Below the pieces are notes generated by a model that worked only from the letters and a program-made list of their open reading frames with translations, did not search any database and was not told where the DNA came from. Shown piece by piece: positions 8,864-17,413 of a stretch of 64,000 bases of DNA (its first letter is position 1; the number at the start of each line of letters is the position of its first letter). The position numbers and the translations under genes are program-made. This DNA is from JALZUV01 sp964654855 (GTDB taxonomy: Bacteria; Pseudomonadota; Alphaproteobacteria; Rickettsiales; JALZUV01), in contig CAZZJS010000006.1 in the NCBI GenBank assembly GCA_964654855.1, positions 62,001 to 126,000 of the forward strand, read 5' to 3'.

Positions 8864-10165
8864 CTAACGTGTTCGGGTAACAAATTCAGGATAGGCATCC
8901 ATACCAAGCTCTACCCAGTCAGAGCCTTGGACTTGTTCTTCAGGAGTAAGGTTAACACCAACGGTTGCCTTTAATGCGTGCCAAATAAGGGTGGAGCTTA
9001 TCAGTACGAAAATGGCGACAGAGCTAATACCGATCAGTTGTGCTTGGAAGGTAGAATCACTATTGGTGAGGGGCACGGCAAGCGTTCCCCAGATACCGCA
9101 GCAAAGATGTACAGGGATGGCACCCACAACATCATCAATACGAAACTTATTCAGTAATGGAACGGTAATCACCACGATGATCGCGCCAATCGCGCCGATC
9201 ATCACTGCCATGCCGATGCTAGGGGTGAGTGGTTCAGCAGTGATGCTAACTAATCCGGCTAAAGCGCCGTTTAACGCCATGGTAGCGTCAACCTTCTTAT
9301 AAAGTAATTGGGTGGCGAGCATGGCGGTAATGACTCCCGCTGCTGCTGCCATATTGGTATTCACGAAGATGGTGGAGACAGCCACGGCATCGTCCAACGT
9401 GCCTAAAGCAAGTTGAGATCCTCCGTTAAAGCCAAACCATCCGAGCCATAGAATAAAGGTTCCGATAGTCGCGAGTGGAAGAGAAGAGCCAGGCATGAGC
9501 TTCGGGCGTCCTTGCTTATCAAAACGGCCATGGCGTGCACCGATAATGATTGCGCCAGTAAGAGCTGCCCAGCCGCCTGTTGAATGCACAATGGTAGAGC
9601 CAGCAAAATCCATAAAGCCTATCGCATCGAGCCAGCCACCACCCCATTTCCATGCACCGACAATTGGGTAGATCACACCTGTTAGTAGAGCAACGAAGAT
9701 CAAGAAAGGCCAAAGTTTGACACGTTCCGCAATAGTGCCAGAAACCACTGAAGCGGCGGTGGCAACAAATACCATTTGAAAAAACCAGTCAGAGGCTGCT
9801 GTATATCCTGTTTCAACGATACTGGAATCATCGGCGCTCCAAGGCATAATTGTGCCAAACCACCCACCGCTTTCGCTAACATCTAAATACATCAGATTAT
9901 AGCCGAGCACCCAAAACATGAGTCCAGCGATGGAATAGAGTGCGATATTTTTAGTTAAAATTGTGCCTACACTGGCGCTGCGAACCAATCCGGCTTCTAA
10001 CATTGCGAATCCTGCTGCCATAAACATGACTAAGAAGCCGCCAATCAAAAAGAGTAGCGTGTTGAAGATAACTGGGATTTGCACGAGCGGATCAATGTTC
10101 TGCGCGAGAGCAGGGGATGAAATGAGAAAAGCACAAGAGAGGAAAGTGAGTAGAACGCGGGGCAT
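8864..10165 (-). CDS. amt: ammonium transporter Amt
   Basis: With the start at 10165 this is 433 residues: a signal-like N-terminus (MPRVLLTFLSCAFLISSPALAQ) and about eleven membrane helices. Amt motifs visible are MFMAAGFAMLEAGLVRS, DFAGSTIVHSTGGWAAL (first pore His), WLGWFGFNGGS and HLCCGIWGTLAV. It imports ammonium across the inner membrane. A longer frame runs up to 10258, but its first 31 codons are not Amt-like, and AAAGGA lies upstream of the chosen ATG. No glnK is adjacent, although amt and glnK are often paired. The leader carries inverted repeats (10200-10259). Confidence 0.93.
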   Translation of the reverse strand: MPRVLLTFLSCAFLISSPALAQNIDPLVQIPVIFNTLLFLIGGFLVMFMAAGFAMLEAGLVRSASVGTILTKNIALYSIAGLMFWVLGYNLMYLDVSESGGWFGTIMPWSADDSSIVETGYTAASDWFFQMVFVATAASVVSGTIAERVKLWPFLIFVALLTGVIYPIVGAWKWGGGWLDAIGFMDFAGSTIVHSTGGWAALTGAIIIGARHGRFDKQGRPKLMPGSSLPLATIGTFILWLGWFGFNGGSQLALGTLDDAVAVSTIFVNTNMAAAAGVITAMLATQLLYKKVDATMALNGALAGLVSITAEPLTPSIGMAVMIGAIGAIIVVITVPLLNKFRIDDVVGAIPVHLCCGIWGTLAVPLTNSDSTFQAQLIGISSVAIFVLISSTLIWHALKATVGVNLTPEEQVQGSDWVELGMDAYPEFVTRTR

Positions 10166-10199
10166 AGTAAGCTTATTATCCTTTGTTTTTGGCCATAAA

Positions 10200-10259
10200 G
10201 GCAGTTGCATTTTAACATGTAACTGCCATTTTTGTAGCAAACTTATGTTGCAATGCAAC
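10200..10259. promoter_or_regulatory. Inverted repeats in the amt/ubiH divergent region
   Basis: GGCAGTTGCA (10200-10209) and TGTAACTGCC (10218-10227) form a 10-bp hairpin with one G-U pair. Forty bases on, GTTGCA-A-TGCAAC (10247-10259) is a perfect palindrome using the same GTTGCA word. The first would fold in the amt 5' leader; the second could be an operator. A nitrogen-response role is only a guess from the neighbour, since the sites do not match the NtrC consensus well. Confidence 0.4.
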
Positions 10260-10318
10260 TGAAGTTTTTCTTTTCATTAATCCTTGAGCTTTTCTCTTGT
10301 TTTCGTCATGTTTACCCT

Positions 10319-11536
10319 ATGGAAAGAACATGTTTTGACGTTGCGGTTGTCGGTGCAGGGATGACTGGTTTAGCGCTTGCTATTGCGCTCGGACGCCAGC
10401 GTGTTTCGACCGTTATTATCGATAAGGTAAATCTGCAGGAACAGCAGCTTCCTGCGTTTGATGGCCGGGTGAGTGCGATTTCGTTAGGCTCGCAGCATAT
10501 TTTAGAAAATATAGGTGTATGGGAAGATATGTTGCCCCATGCGGAACCGATTAAAGATATTCGCGTACATGAAGCTGGCGGTTTTGGTCATGTGCATTAT
10601 GATCATCGCAATGCTGGTAATGAGCCTATGGGGCATATTATTGAAAACCGTCATACGCGTGCCGTATTGTTGGAGCAGGTGACAAAATATCCTTCCGTAA
10701 CGCTGATGGCACCAGAGAAAGTGGAAGAAGTAATGCGTGATAAAAGCTCGGTTGCCTTAGCGCTTGCGAGTGGAAGAGAGATACAGGCGAAGCTACTCGT
10801 CGCAGCAGATGGTAAATTTTCGCGTTTACGTCAATGGGCGGGGATTGAAACGATTGAACGTGATTATGAACAAACTGCTATTGTGGCGACCATTGCTCAT
10901 TCAGAGTCTCATCAAGGTGTCGCATTAGAGCGTTTCTTCGCTAATGGCCCTTTTGCCGTATTGCCGATGCAGGAAAATCATTCCTCATTGGTTTGGGTAG
11001 AGCCTACAGCAACTGCAAAAGCTATTTGTGCCCTTCCGGCAGCGCAGGTTTTACCTTATCTTGAGGAGAAGATGCAAGGTTATCTAGGAGATGTTTCGCT
11101 AGAGACTCAACTCTGGAGCTATCCTTTAACTGCGGTGATGGCAAAGCACTATACAGCTGACAGGTTCGCCTTATTGGGAGATGCTGCACATGGGATTCAT
11201 CCGATTGCAGGGCAGGGGGTGAATCTCGGGTATCGTGATGTTGCAGTGCTTGAAGAAGTGATTTCTGAGGCGCTAAAAGGTGGTGAAGATGTGGGTTCGA
11301 CTGTCGTTTTAGATCGTTATCAAAAATGGCGACGCTTTGATGCGACAGCTATGTTAGCAGCAACGGATGGGCTGAATACGCTCTTTTCGAATGATGATGC
11401 CATACTCTCGCTTGCACGTAATACTGGTTTTGCCTTGGTGAATCAGTGGCCGAAAGTGCGTGATTCCTTTATGCGCCATGCAATGGGAACGGAAGGAGAT
11501 TTGCCAAAGTTAGCAAAAGTCGTGTCACATGAGTAA
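10319..11536 (+). CDS. UbiH/UbiF/COQ6-family FAD-dependent monooxygenase
   Basis: A 405-residue flavoprotein hydroxylase. The FAD Rossmann motif VAVVGAGMTGLALAIALG is at the N-terminus, DGKFSRLR is in the DG-motif position, and GDAAHGIHPIAGQGVNLGYRD is the second FAD-binding motif typical of ubiquinone ring hydroxylases. The likely role is one of the aerobic ubiquinone ring hydroxylations; which carbon cannot be told. I start at MERTCFDVAVVGAG (10319) because the in-frame extension back to 10253 is not family-like and overlaps the amt leader repeats. Confidence 0.85.
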   Translation: MERTCFDVAVVGAGMTGLALAIALGRQRVSTVIIDKVNLQEQQLPAFDGRVSAISLGSQHILENIGVWEDMLPHAEPIKDIRVHEAGGFGHVHYDHRNAGNEPMGHIIENRHTRAVLLEQVTKYPSVTLMAPEKVEEVMRDKSSVALALASGREIQAKLLVAADGKFSRLRQWAGIETIERDYEQTAIVATIAHSESHQGVALERFFANGPFAVLPMQENHSSLVWVEPTATAKAICALPAAQVLPYLEEKMQGYLGDVSLETQLWSYPLTAVMAKHYTADRFALLGDAAHGIHPIAGQGVNLGYRDVAVLEEVISEALKGGEDVGSTVVLDRYQKWRRFDATAMLAATDGLNTLFSNDDAILSLARNTGFALVNQWPKVRDSFMRHAMGTEGDLPKLAKVVSHE

Positions 11537-11671
11537 CGATAAGTAAAAAAATGTTAAAAATTCTGCGACACAAGGCTTGCAAAGGTAGGAAAACCAGTAA
11601 TTATGAGGCTAGCTTAATAAAAAAGTAACGCATTAGTGTTAAAATTAGACACTAAACAGGGGAATGAAACT

Positions 11672-13156
11672 ATGAAAAACAGAGGAAAATACTCTGTAAG
11701 CTTGTTTTTGATGATAGCGGTGGCGCTGATTTTTGCGTCTGTGCCGGTTTCGTTCGCGCATGCAAGCAAAAACGCCTCCCTGATGATTGATGCAAATTCT
11801 GGTAAAGTAATTCATGCAGAAAATGCGAGTAAGCAACGTTATCCAGCGTCTTTGACTAAGTTAATGACCATTTACATGACCTTCGATGCATTGCGCACAG
11901 GTAAAGTAAAGATGGGCACAGTGCTTAAAGCATCAAAAAAGGCAGCAAGTATGCCAAGCACAAATTTAAGCATGAAAAAGGGCGATCGCATTACAGTGCG
12001 AGATGCGATTAAGGCGTTAGTTGTCCGTTCGGCTAATGATGTTGCGGTGATTGTAGCAGAGAGTTTGGGCGGTTCTGAATATAAATTTGCGAAGCGTATG
12101 ACTGCGGTAGCGCATCGTTTAGGGATGAAAAATACAACCTTCAAGAATGCATCTGGCTTGCCAAATCGTCAGCAAGTAACAACGGCACGTGATATGGCTG
12201 TACTAGCCTTGGCTTTACGTCGTCATTACCCTGAATATTATCACTTTTTCCGTACTGATAAGTTTAAATATAAGAAAAAGAAATATACTTCGCACAATAA
12301 GGCAATGCGTCGCATTTCTGGAGCGGATGGTTTAAAAACCGGTTATATTCGTGCCTCTGGGTTTAATTTAATTACTTCTGCAACGCGTCGTGGAAAATCT
12401 GTGATTGGTGTTGTATTGGGCGGTGAAAGCTCCAAGAAACGTGATGATAAGATGGTTCGCTTAGTGGAGCGTACGTTTGCGCGAATGAACTTACAAACGA
12501 ATCGTCGTCAATTTGTGTTGAATAATGATCCGCTACCGCGTGCAAAACCACGTGAGCTAGCGCTACTTGCGCAAGAAATGAATCAAGCGCAGAAGGTATT
12601 GCCAAAGCGTGTGAAAATAGCAGAGCAAGTGCCAACAGATAAGCCTGAACCGCAAACACAGCAATATGCTGCTTTCCAAGCTAAGCCTGAAGCGAAAGCA
12701 AAACAGTTTATATCAGCTGATTTTGCCAGTACTGCACCAACGCCTGTGGTGAAGTCTTTTGCGTCACCAGTATTAAAGTCAAAGAAGACGGCTTACGATA
12801 TTGAAATAAATGATTATTATCGCTCTCGCGGGCAGTTTATGCCAGTTTCTTACCAATCACCTGATAGCAATACCAAGTATCAAGTGAAACCGAGTAAAGA
12901 CTGGGGGGTGCAGGTAGGTGCTTATGAAGAATCTCGTGAAGCTCTCGTGGCGGCATCTAATGCGGCGAGTATGGTGCCGAAACTTTTACGCGTTGCGCGT
13001 ATTCATGTGGGGGATAAGCAAAAGGTCAAAGGTAAAACACTTTACCGTGCTCGTTTGGCCGATATGACGGAAAAACAGGCTAGGAAGGCTTGTGCAAAGC
13101 TGGAAGCGCATAAAACGTCATGCTTTGTGTATCGCGAGAAAAATAACAATATTTAG
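11672..13156 (+). CDS. dacC: D-alanyl-D-alanine carboxypeptidase with SPOR domain
   Basis: A 494-residue periplasmic penicillin-binding protein of the PBP5/6 type. It has a signal peptide ending near FAHA, the S-x-x-K motif in PASLTKLM, SAN in VVRSANDVA, and KTG in GLKTGY. After a Pro/Lys-rich linker, the last 80 residues (WGVQVGAYEE onward) form a SPOR peptidoglycan-binding domain that would direct it to division septa. It trims the terminal D-Ala of stem peptides. AGGGGA before 11672 supports this start over one 12 codons upstream. A TAGTGT/ACACTA inverted repeat (11634-11654) lies just before the ribosome site. The symbol is a family-level choice. Confidence 0.9.
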   Translation: MKNRGKYSVSLFLMIAVALIFASVPVSFAHASKNASLMIDANSGKVIHAENASKQRYPASLTKLMTIYMTFDALRTGKVKMGTVLKASKKAASMPSTNLSMKKGDRITVRDAIKALVVRSANDVAVIVAESLGGSEYKFAKRMTAVAHRLGMKNTTFKNASGLPNRQQVTTARDMAVLALALRRHYPEYYHFFRTDKFKYKKKKYTSHNKAMRRISGADGLKTGYIRASGFNLITSATRRGKSVIGVVLGGESSKKRDDKMVRLVERTFARMNLQTNRRQFVLNNDPLPRAKPRELALLAQEMNQAQKVLPKRVKIAEQVPTDKPEPQTQQYAAFQAKPEAKAKQFISADFASTAPTPVVKSFASPVLKSKKTAYDIEINDYYRSRGQFMPVSYQSPDSNTKYQVKPSKDWGVQVGAYEESREALVAASNAASMVPKLLRVARIHVGDKQKVKGKTLYRARLADMTEKQARKACAKLEAHKTSCFVYREKNNNI

Positions 13157-13185
13157 CGCGTAGAATACACGCAGTTACTCTCTAA

Positions 13186-13230
13186 TATTCATCAAACTGT
13201 CATATTTCATGATTATACCTGTGCTATACT
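13186..13230 (+). promoter_or_regulatory. Pho-box-like direct repeats with -10 box
   Basis: Three 7-mers at an 11-bp period: TATTCAT (13186), CTGTCAT (13197) and CATGATT (13208), of which the middle is the good match. TATACT (13225-13230) follows the middle repeat by 21 nt and the last by 10. The ATG at 13240 is only 9 nt past the -10 box, so the mRNA would be nearly leaderless. Confidence 0.45.
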
Positions 13231-13239
13231 TGGTAGGTT

Positions 13240-13680
13240 ATGAGTAATGATATTTGGAAAGCTGCAGGAGAAGGTGTCGAGCTTATGGGCGAGATACTTA
13301 AAGGTACTGTAGATACTCTCGGTAGTGTCGCAATGGCTGGGGCAACTAAAGTGGCTGCGGGCGCAGGCAATGGAATTTCTTCAGGTGTTAAAGGCGCAGC
13401 TGCAGGAATGAAAGATTCATTACCGGGGCCTGGTATCGGAGGCAGTAAGGCAGGTCCTGCATCTTCTGGACCTTCTCAAGAAATAGCACCATCCGCACCT
13501 ACGAAAGACTTTGGTGCTCTATTGGAATCGAACGGTTTTGCTGTTTCGGATAATCCGATACAATCGCTTGATTTAGGCCCAAAAGCGGCAGTTGGCTATG
13601 GTGGTGTAGCTAATAATTCACACGAAGCACCAGATGTTTCGGTTCCTAGTGTCGATGCTGGTCGTGGGCTTTTTAGTTAA
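13240..13680 (+). CDS. hypothetical Gly/Ala/Ser-rich protein, 146 aa
   Basis: No family is recognised. The first 60 residues are an amphipathic Gly/Ala-rich stretch (LGSVAMAGATKVAAGAGNGISSGVKGAAAGM), reminiscent of helices packed by small residues. The rest is Pro/Ser-rich and probably disordered. There is no classical signal peptide. It is transcribed from the 13186-13230 promoter, followed after 3 nt by a small ORF at 13684 and the 94-aa frame at 13733. The near-absence of a leader means translation may begin without a Shine-Dalgarno. Confidence 0.6.
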   Translation: MSNDIWKAAGEGVELMGEILKGTVDTLGSVAMAGATKVAAGAGNGISSGVKGAAAGMKDSLPGPGIGGSKAGPASSGPSQEIAPSAPTKDFGALLESNGFAVSDNPIQSLDLGPKAAVGYGGVANNSHEAPDVSVPSVDAGRGLFS

Positions 13681-13683
13681 AAA

Positions 13684-13770
13684 ATGTCTGACGGCCTAAT
13701 CCCCAAAAATCAAAGAGAAATATATGCAATGATTGCTAATATCCTTGGTCAACAAGCTCAAGAATGCTGA
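13684..13770 (+). CDS. small ORF, 28 aa, possibly 5' part of the following gene
   Basis: ATG at 13684, stop TGA at 13768-13770. The peptide (MSDGLIPKNQREIYAMIANI then LGQQAQEC) looks like a genuine helical N-terminus. It overlaps the 94-aa frame at 13733 by 38 nt in another frame. The two could be one protein broken by an indel or a frameshift, or a translationally coupled pair. No Shine-Dalgarno is visible. Confidence 0.35.
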   Translation: MSDGLIPKNQREIYAMIANILGQQAQEC

Positions 13771-14017
13771 GTTAAGAGCTAAAGGTAGTGGCGGTTATTC
13801 TCATGGTATGTCGCTAAAACAAAATTCTGAAATGTTTGAAGAGCTTTATACAGTGGCTGCTCAGTCGATTATTGAGTTAAACCCTTCTGATGAATTGATG
13901 TCAGAGATCAAAAAAAGAATAGAAAAAGAGATTCCTGGAAATGAAAAAAGGCTGTCTGTGATCCTTGGAACTATCAATCACTATGTTGATAAAGAATTAA
14001 ATCAACGAAAAATATAA
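13733..14017 (+). CDS. hypothetical protein, 94 aa, uncertain start
   Basis: A charged, mostly helical soluble protein (EMFEELYTVAAQSIIEL, EIKKRIEKEIPG) of no family I recognise. The only initiator that captures the whole frame is a TTG at 13733, directly after an in-frame TGA, which is a poor start. This and the plausible N-terminus in the overlapping frame at 13684 suggest a frameshift, real or from assembly. It sits downstream of the 146-aa gene, probably in one operon, and ends at a terminator. Confidence 0.5.
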   Translation: MLISLVNKLKNAELRAKGSGGYSHGMSLKQNSEMFEELYTVAAQSIIELNPSDELMSEIKKRIEKEIPGNEKRLSVILGTINHYVDKELNQRKI

Positions 14018-14050
14018 AAAAAGCCCCCCGAAACCGAAGTCTCGAGGGGG
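14016..14050 (-). terminator. Rho-independent terminator of the flgF-G-A-H operon
   Basis: On the minus strand, CCCCC-T-CGA pairs with TCG-GGGGG, with one bulged base, followed by C and seven Ts (A-run 14016-14022 on the plus strand). It lies 32 bp beyond the flgH stop and directly after the convergent 94-aa gene. Confidence 0.7.
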
Positions 14051-14081
14051 AAAAGTCATCAGGAGTGATGAAACTGGTATC

Positions 14082-14831
14082 CTAGAATGGGGAGAGAATA
14101 TCGATTACCTGATTACCCCAGCGTGGTTGCTGGACATCGGTAATTTGACCACGTCCTCCGTAGGAAATTCTTGCCTGTGCGATTTGCGCCGAATCAATCG
14201 TATTATCAGAGTCGATATCTTCCGGACGAATTACGCCGGCGACTGAAACTTCACGTACTTCAAAATTCACGCGAATTTCTTGGCTTCCTTTAATGACCAT
14301 ATTGCCATTAGGGAGCATTTGCGTGACGATAGCGGCAACTTGTGTCTCGATGATTTCTTCACGTTCGACAGTACCTTCGCCTTCGCTCGTATTGTTTCCG
14401 CTGATGCTCAGTAAACTAGCAGGATCTTGCCCACCTGGAAGTGCTCCGTAAATTATATCTTCAAGTCCGAAAACATTAGGAGCGTTCAAAGTTTCGGTAT
14501 TTCTACGTTCACGTATTGTTTCGTTCTCTAACTCTGCACGATCTTGGATTTCGATTCTTACACGGATAATATCACCGACTCGTGCGGCGCGTTGATCACG
14601 GAAAAAGTGACGAGAACCTTGCTGCCAAAGCGAGCCAGCATATTCACGGCTAGGAGCTTGTGACTCCGGTAGCGGCCAAGTGACAGGCTTGTAATCCTCT
14701 TTTTCAATTGGGTTGGTGACCTTATTCAAAGCGGGTGGTTTTCCCACATTTTCAAGTTTATCTATGGTGCTAGTGCAAGCTGCAAGCAAGCTAGTGCTAG
14801 CTAAAATGATAAGTGCGTTTTTGAATGTCAT
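14082..14831 (-). CDS. flgH: flagellar L-ring protein FlgH
   Basis: A 249-residue outer-membrane lipoprotein forming the L-ring of the basal body. The lipobox LLAAC ends the signal peptide (Cys19). Family landmarks are SLWQQGSRHFFRDQRAARVGDI and RIRVEIQDRAELENE in the first half and GNMVIKGSQEIRVNFEVREVSVAGVIRPEDI near the C-terminus. The ATG overlaps the flgA stop (TAATG). It is the last gene of the flgF-flgG-flgA-flgH operon; P-ring flgI is not in the window. Confidence 0.95.
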   Translation of the reverse strand: MTFKNALIILASTSLLAACTSTIDKLENVGKPPALNKVTNPIEKEDYKPVTWPLPESQAPSREYAGSLWQQGSRHFFRDQRAARVGDIIRVRIEIQDRAELENETIRERRNTETLNAPNVFGLEDIIYGALPGGQDPASLLSISGNNTSEGEGTVEREEIIETQVAAIVTQMLPNGNMVIKGSQEIRVNFEVREVSVAGVIRPEDIDSDNTIDSAQIAQARISYGGRGQITDVQQPRWGNQVIDILSPF

Positions 14832-15679
14832 TAGTATTTCCCTCCTGCTTGTGCGAGAACGCCCAGTGGCATTGCTTGAGCAAACCCTGGAGCAATGATG
14901 CGTGCTTGTATCGGTTGGTGGCTGTCTTTGTTACGGATGCGAATAATCTCGCCTTCTGCACCATCTTCCATCGCTTCGCCAAGCGTTTTAAGTTCCATAG
15001 CTGCGTTCTTGAACTGTATTGTCACTTGATCGTTCTTTTTCACAACCGCAGGGCTTGCTAGCTCTGCTAGGCGTACTGAACGGTTGGGTGAAATGGTACG
15101 AATCGGCGCTTGCCCCACAATCTGTTCTGCATCCCTTGCAGTATCAGCGCGCAAACGGCTAGATTCAACTGTGTGCCATTTAATATCAGCTAGTGTAATG
15201 ACTTCATCGCGGCGAATACGGCGGGTGAGTACGGGAATCTCAACCACTTCGTCATAACGTCCTTCTAGCTTGATTGGCGAGAGTGGACGGTCTGCTTCGT
15301 AAGGGTAGAGTGTAGCATTCCAGACTAATTCGCGAGCGTTGTAATCCACGTCCGAAATTTCGAACGTCACAGGAGTACGATGTTTCAGTAGTACCTTCTG
15401 ACGATTATGCTCAATAATGCTTACTTTTAATGTTTCGCCTGCGCCTTCTTCTTTTAGCGCCTTTTCAATAGCCTTCTCAGCCTGCTTGAGTGTGATAGTG
15501 CTTTCAATGCCAGTTTGCTGGCGTGCGTTAGAAATAGCATCTGCAACGGCAGGTAATGCTACGGGTAGCGTGTTAGTTTCTTTCGCATAATGCTCTGCCC
15601 ATGGGTTTGCTGCCATGGCTATGGCTGGGATTAAAAATCCTATCAAAAAGCCGAACAGTATCATCGTTAGTTGTTTCAT
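14831..15679 (-). CDS. flgA: flagellar basal body P-ring formation chaperone FlgA
   Basis: A 282-residue periplasmic protein with an N-terminal signal/anchor (LTMILFGFLIGFLIPAIAMAA). The C-terminal SAF-type domain is recognisable by VLTRRIRRDEVITLADIKW, VGQAPIRTISPNRSVRLAEL and NKDSHQPIQARIIAPG. It assists P-ring assembly. It sits between flgG and flgH, with a TAATG overlap to flgH and a 45-bp gap from flgG. Confidence 0.93.
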   Translation of the reverse strand: MKQLTMILFGFLIGFLIPAIAMAANPWAEHYAKETNTLPVALPAVADAISNARQQTGIESTITLKQAEKAIEKALKEEGAGETLKVSIIEHNRQKVLLKHRTPVTFEISDVDYNARELVWNATLYPYEADRPLSPIKLEGRYDEVVEIPVLTRRIRRDEVITLADIKWHTVESSRLRADTARDAEQIVGQAPIRTISPNRSVRLAELASPAVVKKNDQVTIQFKNAAMELKTLGEAMEDGAEGEIIRIRNKDSHQPIQARIIAPGFAQAMPLGVLAQAGGKY

Positions 15680-15724
15680 CTTTTTATCTCCTGAATTCTC
15701 CTAATTTACTTTTTCATTCGATCT

Positions 15725-16510
15725 TTATGCCGATTGATTAAGTTGCTGCAGCATTTCATCTGATGCAGTGATAACTTTCGTATTCATTTCGTAAGCACGT
15801 TGTGCGACGATGAGTTGGGTGATTTCCGTAACGGGGTTCACATTAGATTGCTCAAGGAAACCTTGTAAGATAGAGCCAAATCCTTCATCACCTGCGAGGC
15901 CAATAACGGGATCCCCTGATGCTTCTGTCTCTAAGTATAAATTCCCACCAATTGCTTCCAAACCTGCTGGATTGATGAAAGTTGCAATATCAAGTTGTCC
16001 AAGGTTTGTCGGTTCGATTTGCCCATCAATGGTGACTTCTACCTCACCTGTTGCATTGATTGAGATGCTCGTTGCATCATCTGGAATTGTGATATTGGGT
16101 GAAAGCAAGTAGCCATCAATATTTACAATGTCACCATCTTGATTCCGTTGGAATGCTCCGCTTCGTGTGTAGGCAAAGTCGCCATTTGGTAATTCCACTT
16201 GGAAAAACCCACGGCCTTGCATCGCTACATCTAATGAGTTTTCGGTTTGCACTACAGTGCCTTGATTGTGGTTACGGTAAACACCTGCTGTTTTAACACC
16301 TAGGCCGAACTGTGTGCCAGTAGGGACAATAGTGCCAACATCAGAGGAGTTGGTGCCCACACGGCGCTGGTTTTCATAGATTAGATCCTGAAATTCCGGA
16401 CGTTGGCGTTTATAGCCAGTTGTCGTCATATTCGCGAGGTTATGAGAAATAACATCAACATGAGTTTGTTGAGCCTGAATGCCGGTTGCTGCAATATTAA
16501 GTGAACGCAT
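15725..16510 (-). CDS. flgG: flagellar distal rod protein FlgG
   Basis: A 261-residue rod protein, the normal length. The N-terminal Flg_bb_rod motif is IAATGIQAQQTHVDVISHNLANMTTTGYKR, the central domain has NHNQGTVVQTENSLDVAMQGRGFF, and the C-terminal helix has LEQSNVNPVTEITQLIVAQRAYEMNTKVI. It is exported by the flagellar type III system and continues the rod into the hook. It follows flgF by 14 nt. Confidence 0.97.
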   Translation of the reverse strand: MRSLNIAATGIQAQQTHVDVISHNLANMTTTGYKRQRPEFQDLIYENQRRVGTNSSDVGTIVPTGTQFGLGVKTAGVYRNHNQGTVVQTENSLDVAMQGRGFFQVELPNGDFAYTRSGAFQRNQDGDIVNIDGYLLSPNITIPDDATSISINATGEVEVTIDGQIEPTNLGQLDIATFINPAGLEAIGGNLYLETEASGDPVIGLAGDEGFGSILQGFLEQSNVNPVTEITQLIVAQRAYEMNTKVITASDEMLQQLNQSA

Positions 16511-16524
16511 GATTTAACTCCTGA

Positions 16525-17244
16525 TTAATTCTGTTCAGTCCATATATTGGACGATTTACGTTGGAGGTCGTACATGACCTCGATAAATTGGGCGGTATTG
16601 CCTGTGCTGCGCGATAACTCTGTTAAACGCACTAGCTCGATTACAGGCTCTACGTTTGATTTCTCTAATGTGCCTTGCAAGATGCGAGAGTTATTTGCCA
16701 ATACGGGGGGGACGTCACTTTCGAATAAAGTGCTGTGCATTCGTGTTAAATCTTGACGGTTCGGAAACTCAACAAGACCAAGAATTGCTTGTTCTTCACC
16801 ATTCACAACTAAAGATCCATTTTCACCGACGCGAATATCTCGCGCCTCTGGAGCAAATTCAATACGTTCTCCTGCATCATCTAGTACTGGATAGCCGTCG
16901 ACTGTCACAAGTACGCCTGCTGCATCAATTTGGAAATTACCTGCGCGCGTGTAACGCTCGCCCGCAGCGGTTTCGACGGTAAAATAGCCATCACCCATAA
17001 TGGCTAAGTCTAGGTCATTGCCGGTTGCATTCATGCGACCTTGGCTCAAATCGTGATAAGTCGCAATATCTTGTGCAAATGCTATATCTTCACGGTTACC
17101 ATCATCTACGAGATAATCGGTAAACATAGTTTTCTCTGTTTGGTAGCCAGTTGTATCTATGTTAGCAATGTTATTTGCTGTTACATCCATGTCGCGAAAG
17201 AGCGTCATTTGGCGAGAGAGAGCAACATATATACTGTTATCCAT
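16525..17244 (-). CDS. flgF: flagellar proximal rod protein FlgF
   Basis: A 239-residue rod protein with N-terminal MDNSIYVALSRQMTLFRDMDVTANNIAN, a central GNDLDLAIMGDGYFTVET, and C-terminal TLEKSNVEPVIELVRLTELSRS. It is the first gene of the leftward operon, downstream of a strong sigma-54 type promoter (17287-17302). It is divergent from fliL. Confidence 0.96.
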   Translation of the reverse strand: MDNSIYVALSRQMTLFRDMDVTANNIANIDTTGYQTEKTMFTDYLVDDGNREDIAFAQDIATYHDLSQGRMNATGNDLDLAIMGDGYFTVETAAGERYTRAGNFQIDAAGVLVTVDGYPVLDDAGERIEFAPEARDIRVGENGSLVVNGEEQAILGLVEFPNRQDLTRMHSTLFESDVPPVLANNSRILQGTLEKSNVEPVIELVRLTELSRSTGNTAQFIEVMYDLQRKSSNIWTEQN

Positions 17245-17286
17245 TATTCCTGATTCTTTCGTTTTATTTGTTTTGCCAAATTTATA

Positions 17287-17302
17287 TGCAGGAGCCGTGC
17301 CA
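17287..17302 (-). promoter_or_regulatory. Sigma-54 type (-24/-12) promoter of flgF operon
   Basis: The minus strand reads TGGCACGGCTCCTGCA. The -24 GG and -12 GC are separated by 10 bp, and TGGCAC is a full match to the consensus. It lies 43 bp upstream of the flgF ATG. RpoN with an NtrC-type activator (FlbD-like) drives such flagellar genes in Caulobacter; neither gene is in the window. Confidence 0.8.
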
Positions 17303-17413
17303 AAATGTAATAGTGTGGTGTTTTAGGGTCTCATATACGCACTTCTTTTCGATACCCCATTGCTCAACCCACCGCTTACCGTTAATAATAATAGAAATAC
17401 TAAGGAGAGCTTC

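Noticed and set aside
11551..11628. 25-codon ORF between ubiH-like gene and dacC
   Set aside because: No ribosome site and no recognisable composition; likely chance.
17326..17342. Sigma-54 promoter directing fliL
   Set aside because: GG-N10-GC occurs (GGGTCTCATATACGCA), but the flanking bases match the consensus poorly, compared with the two accepted sites.
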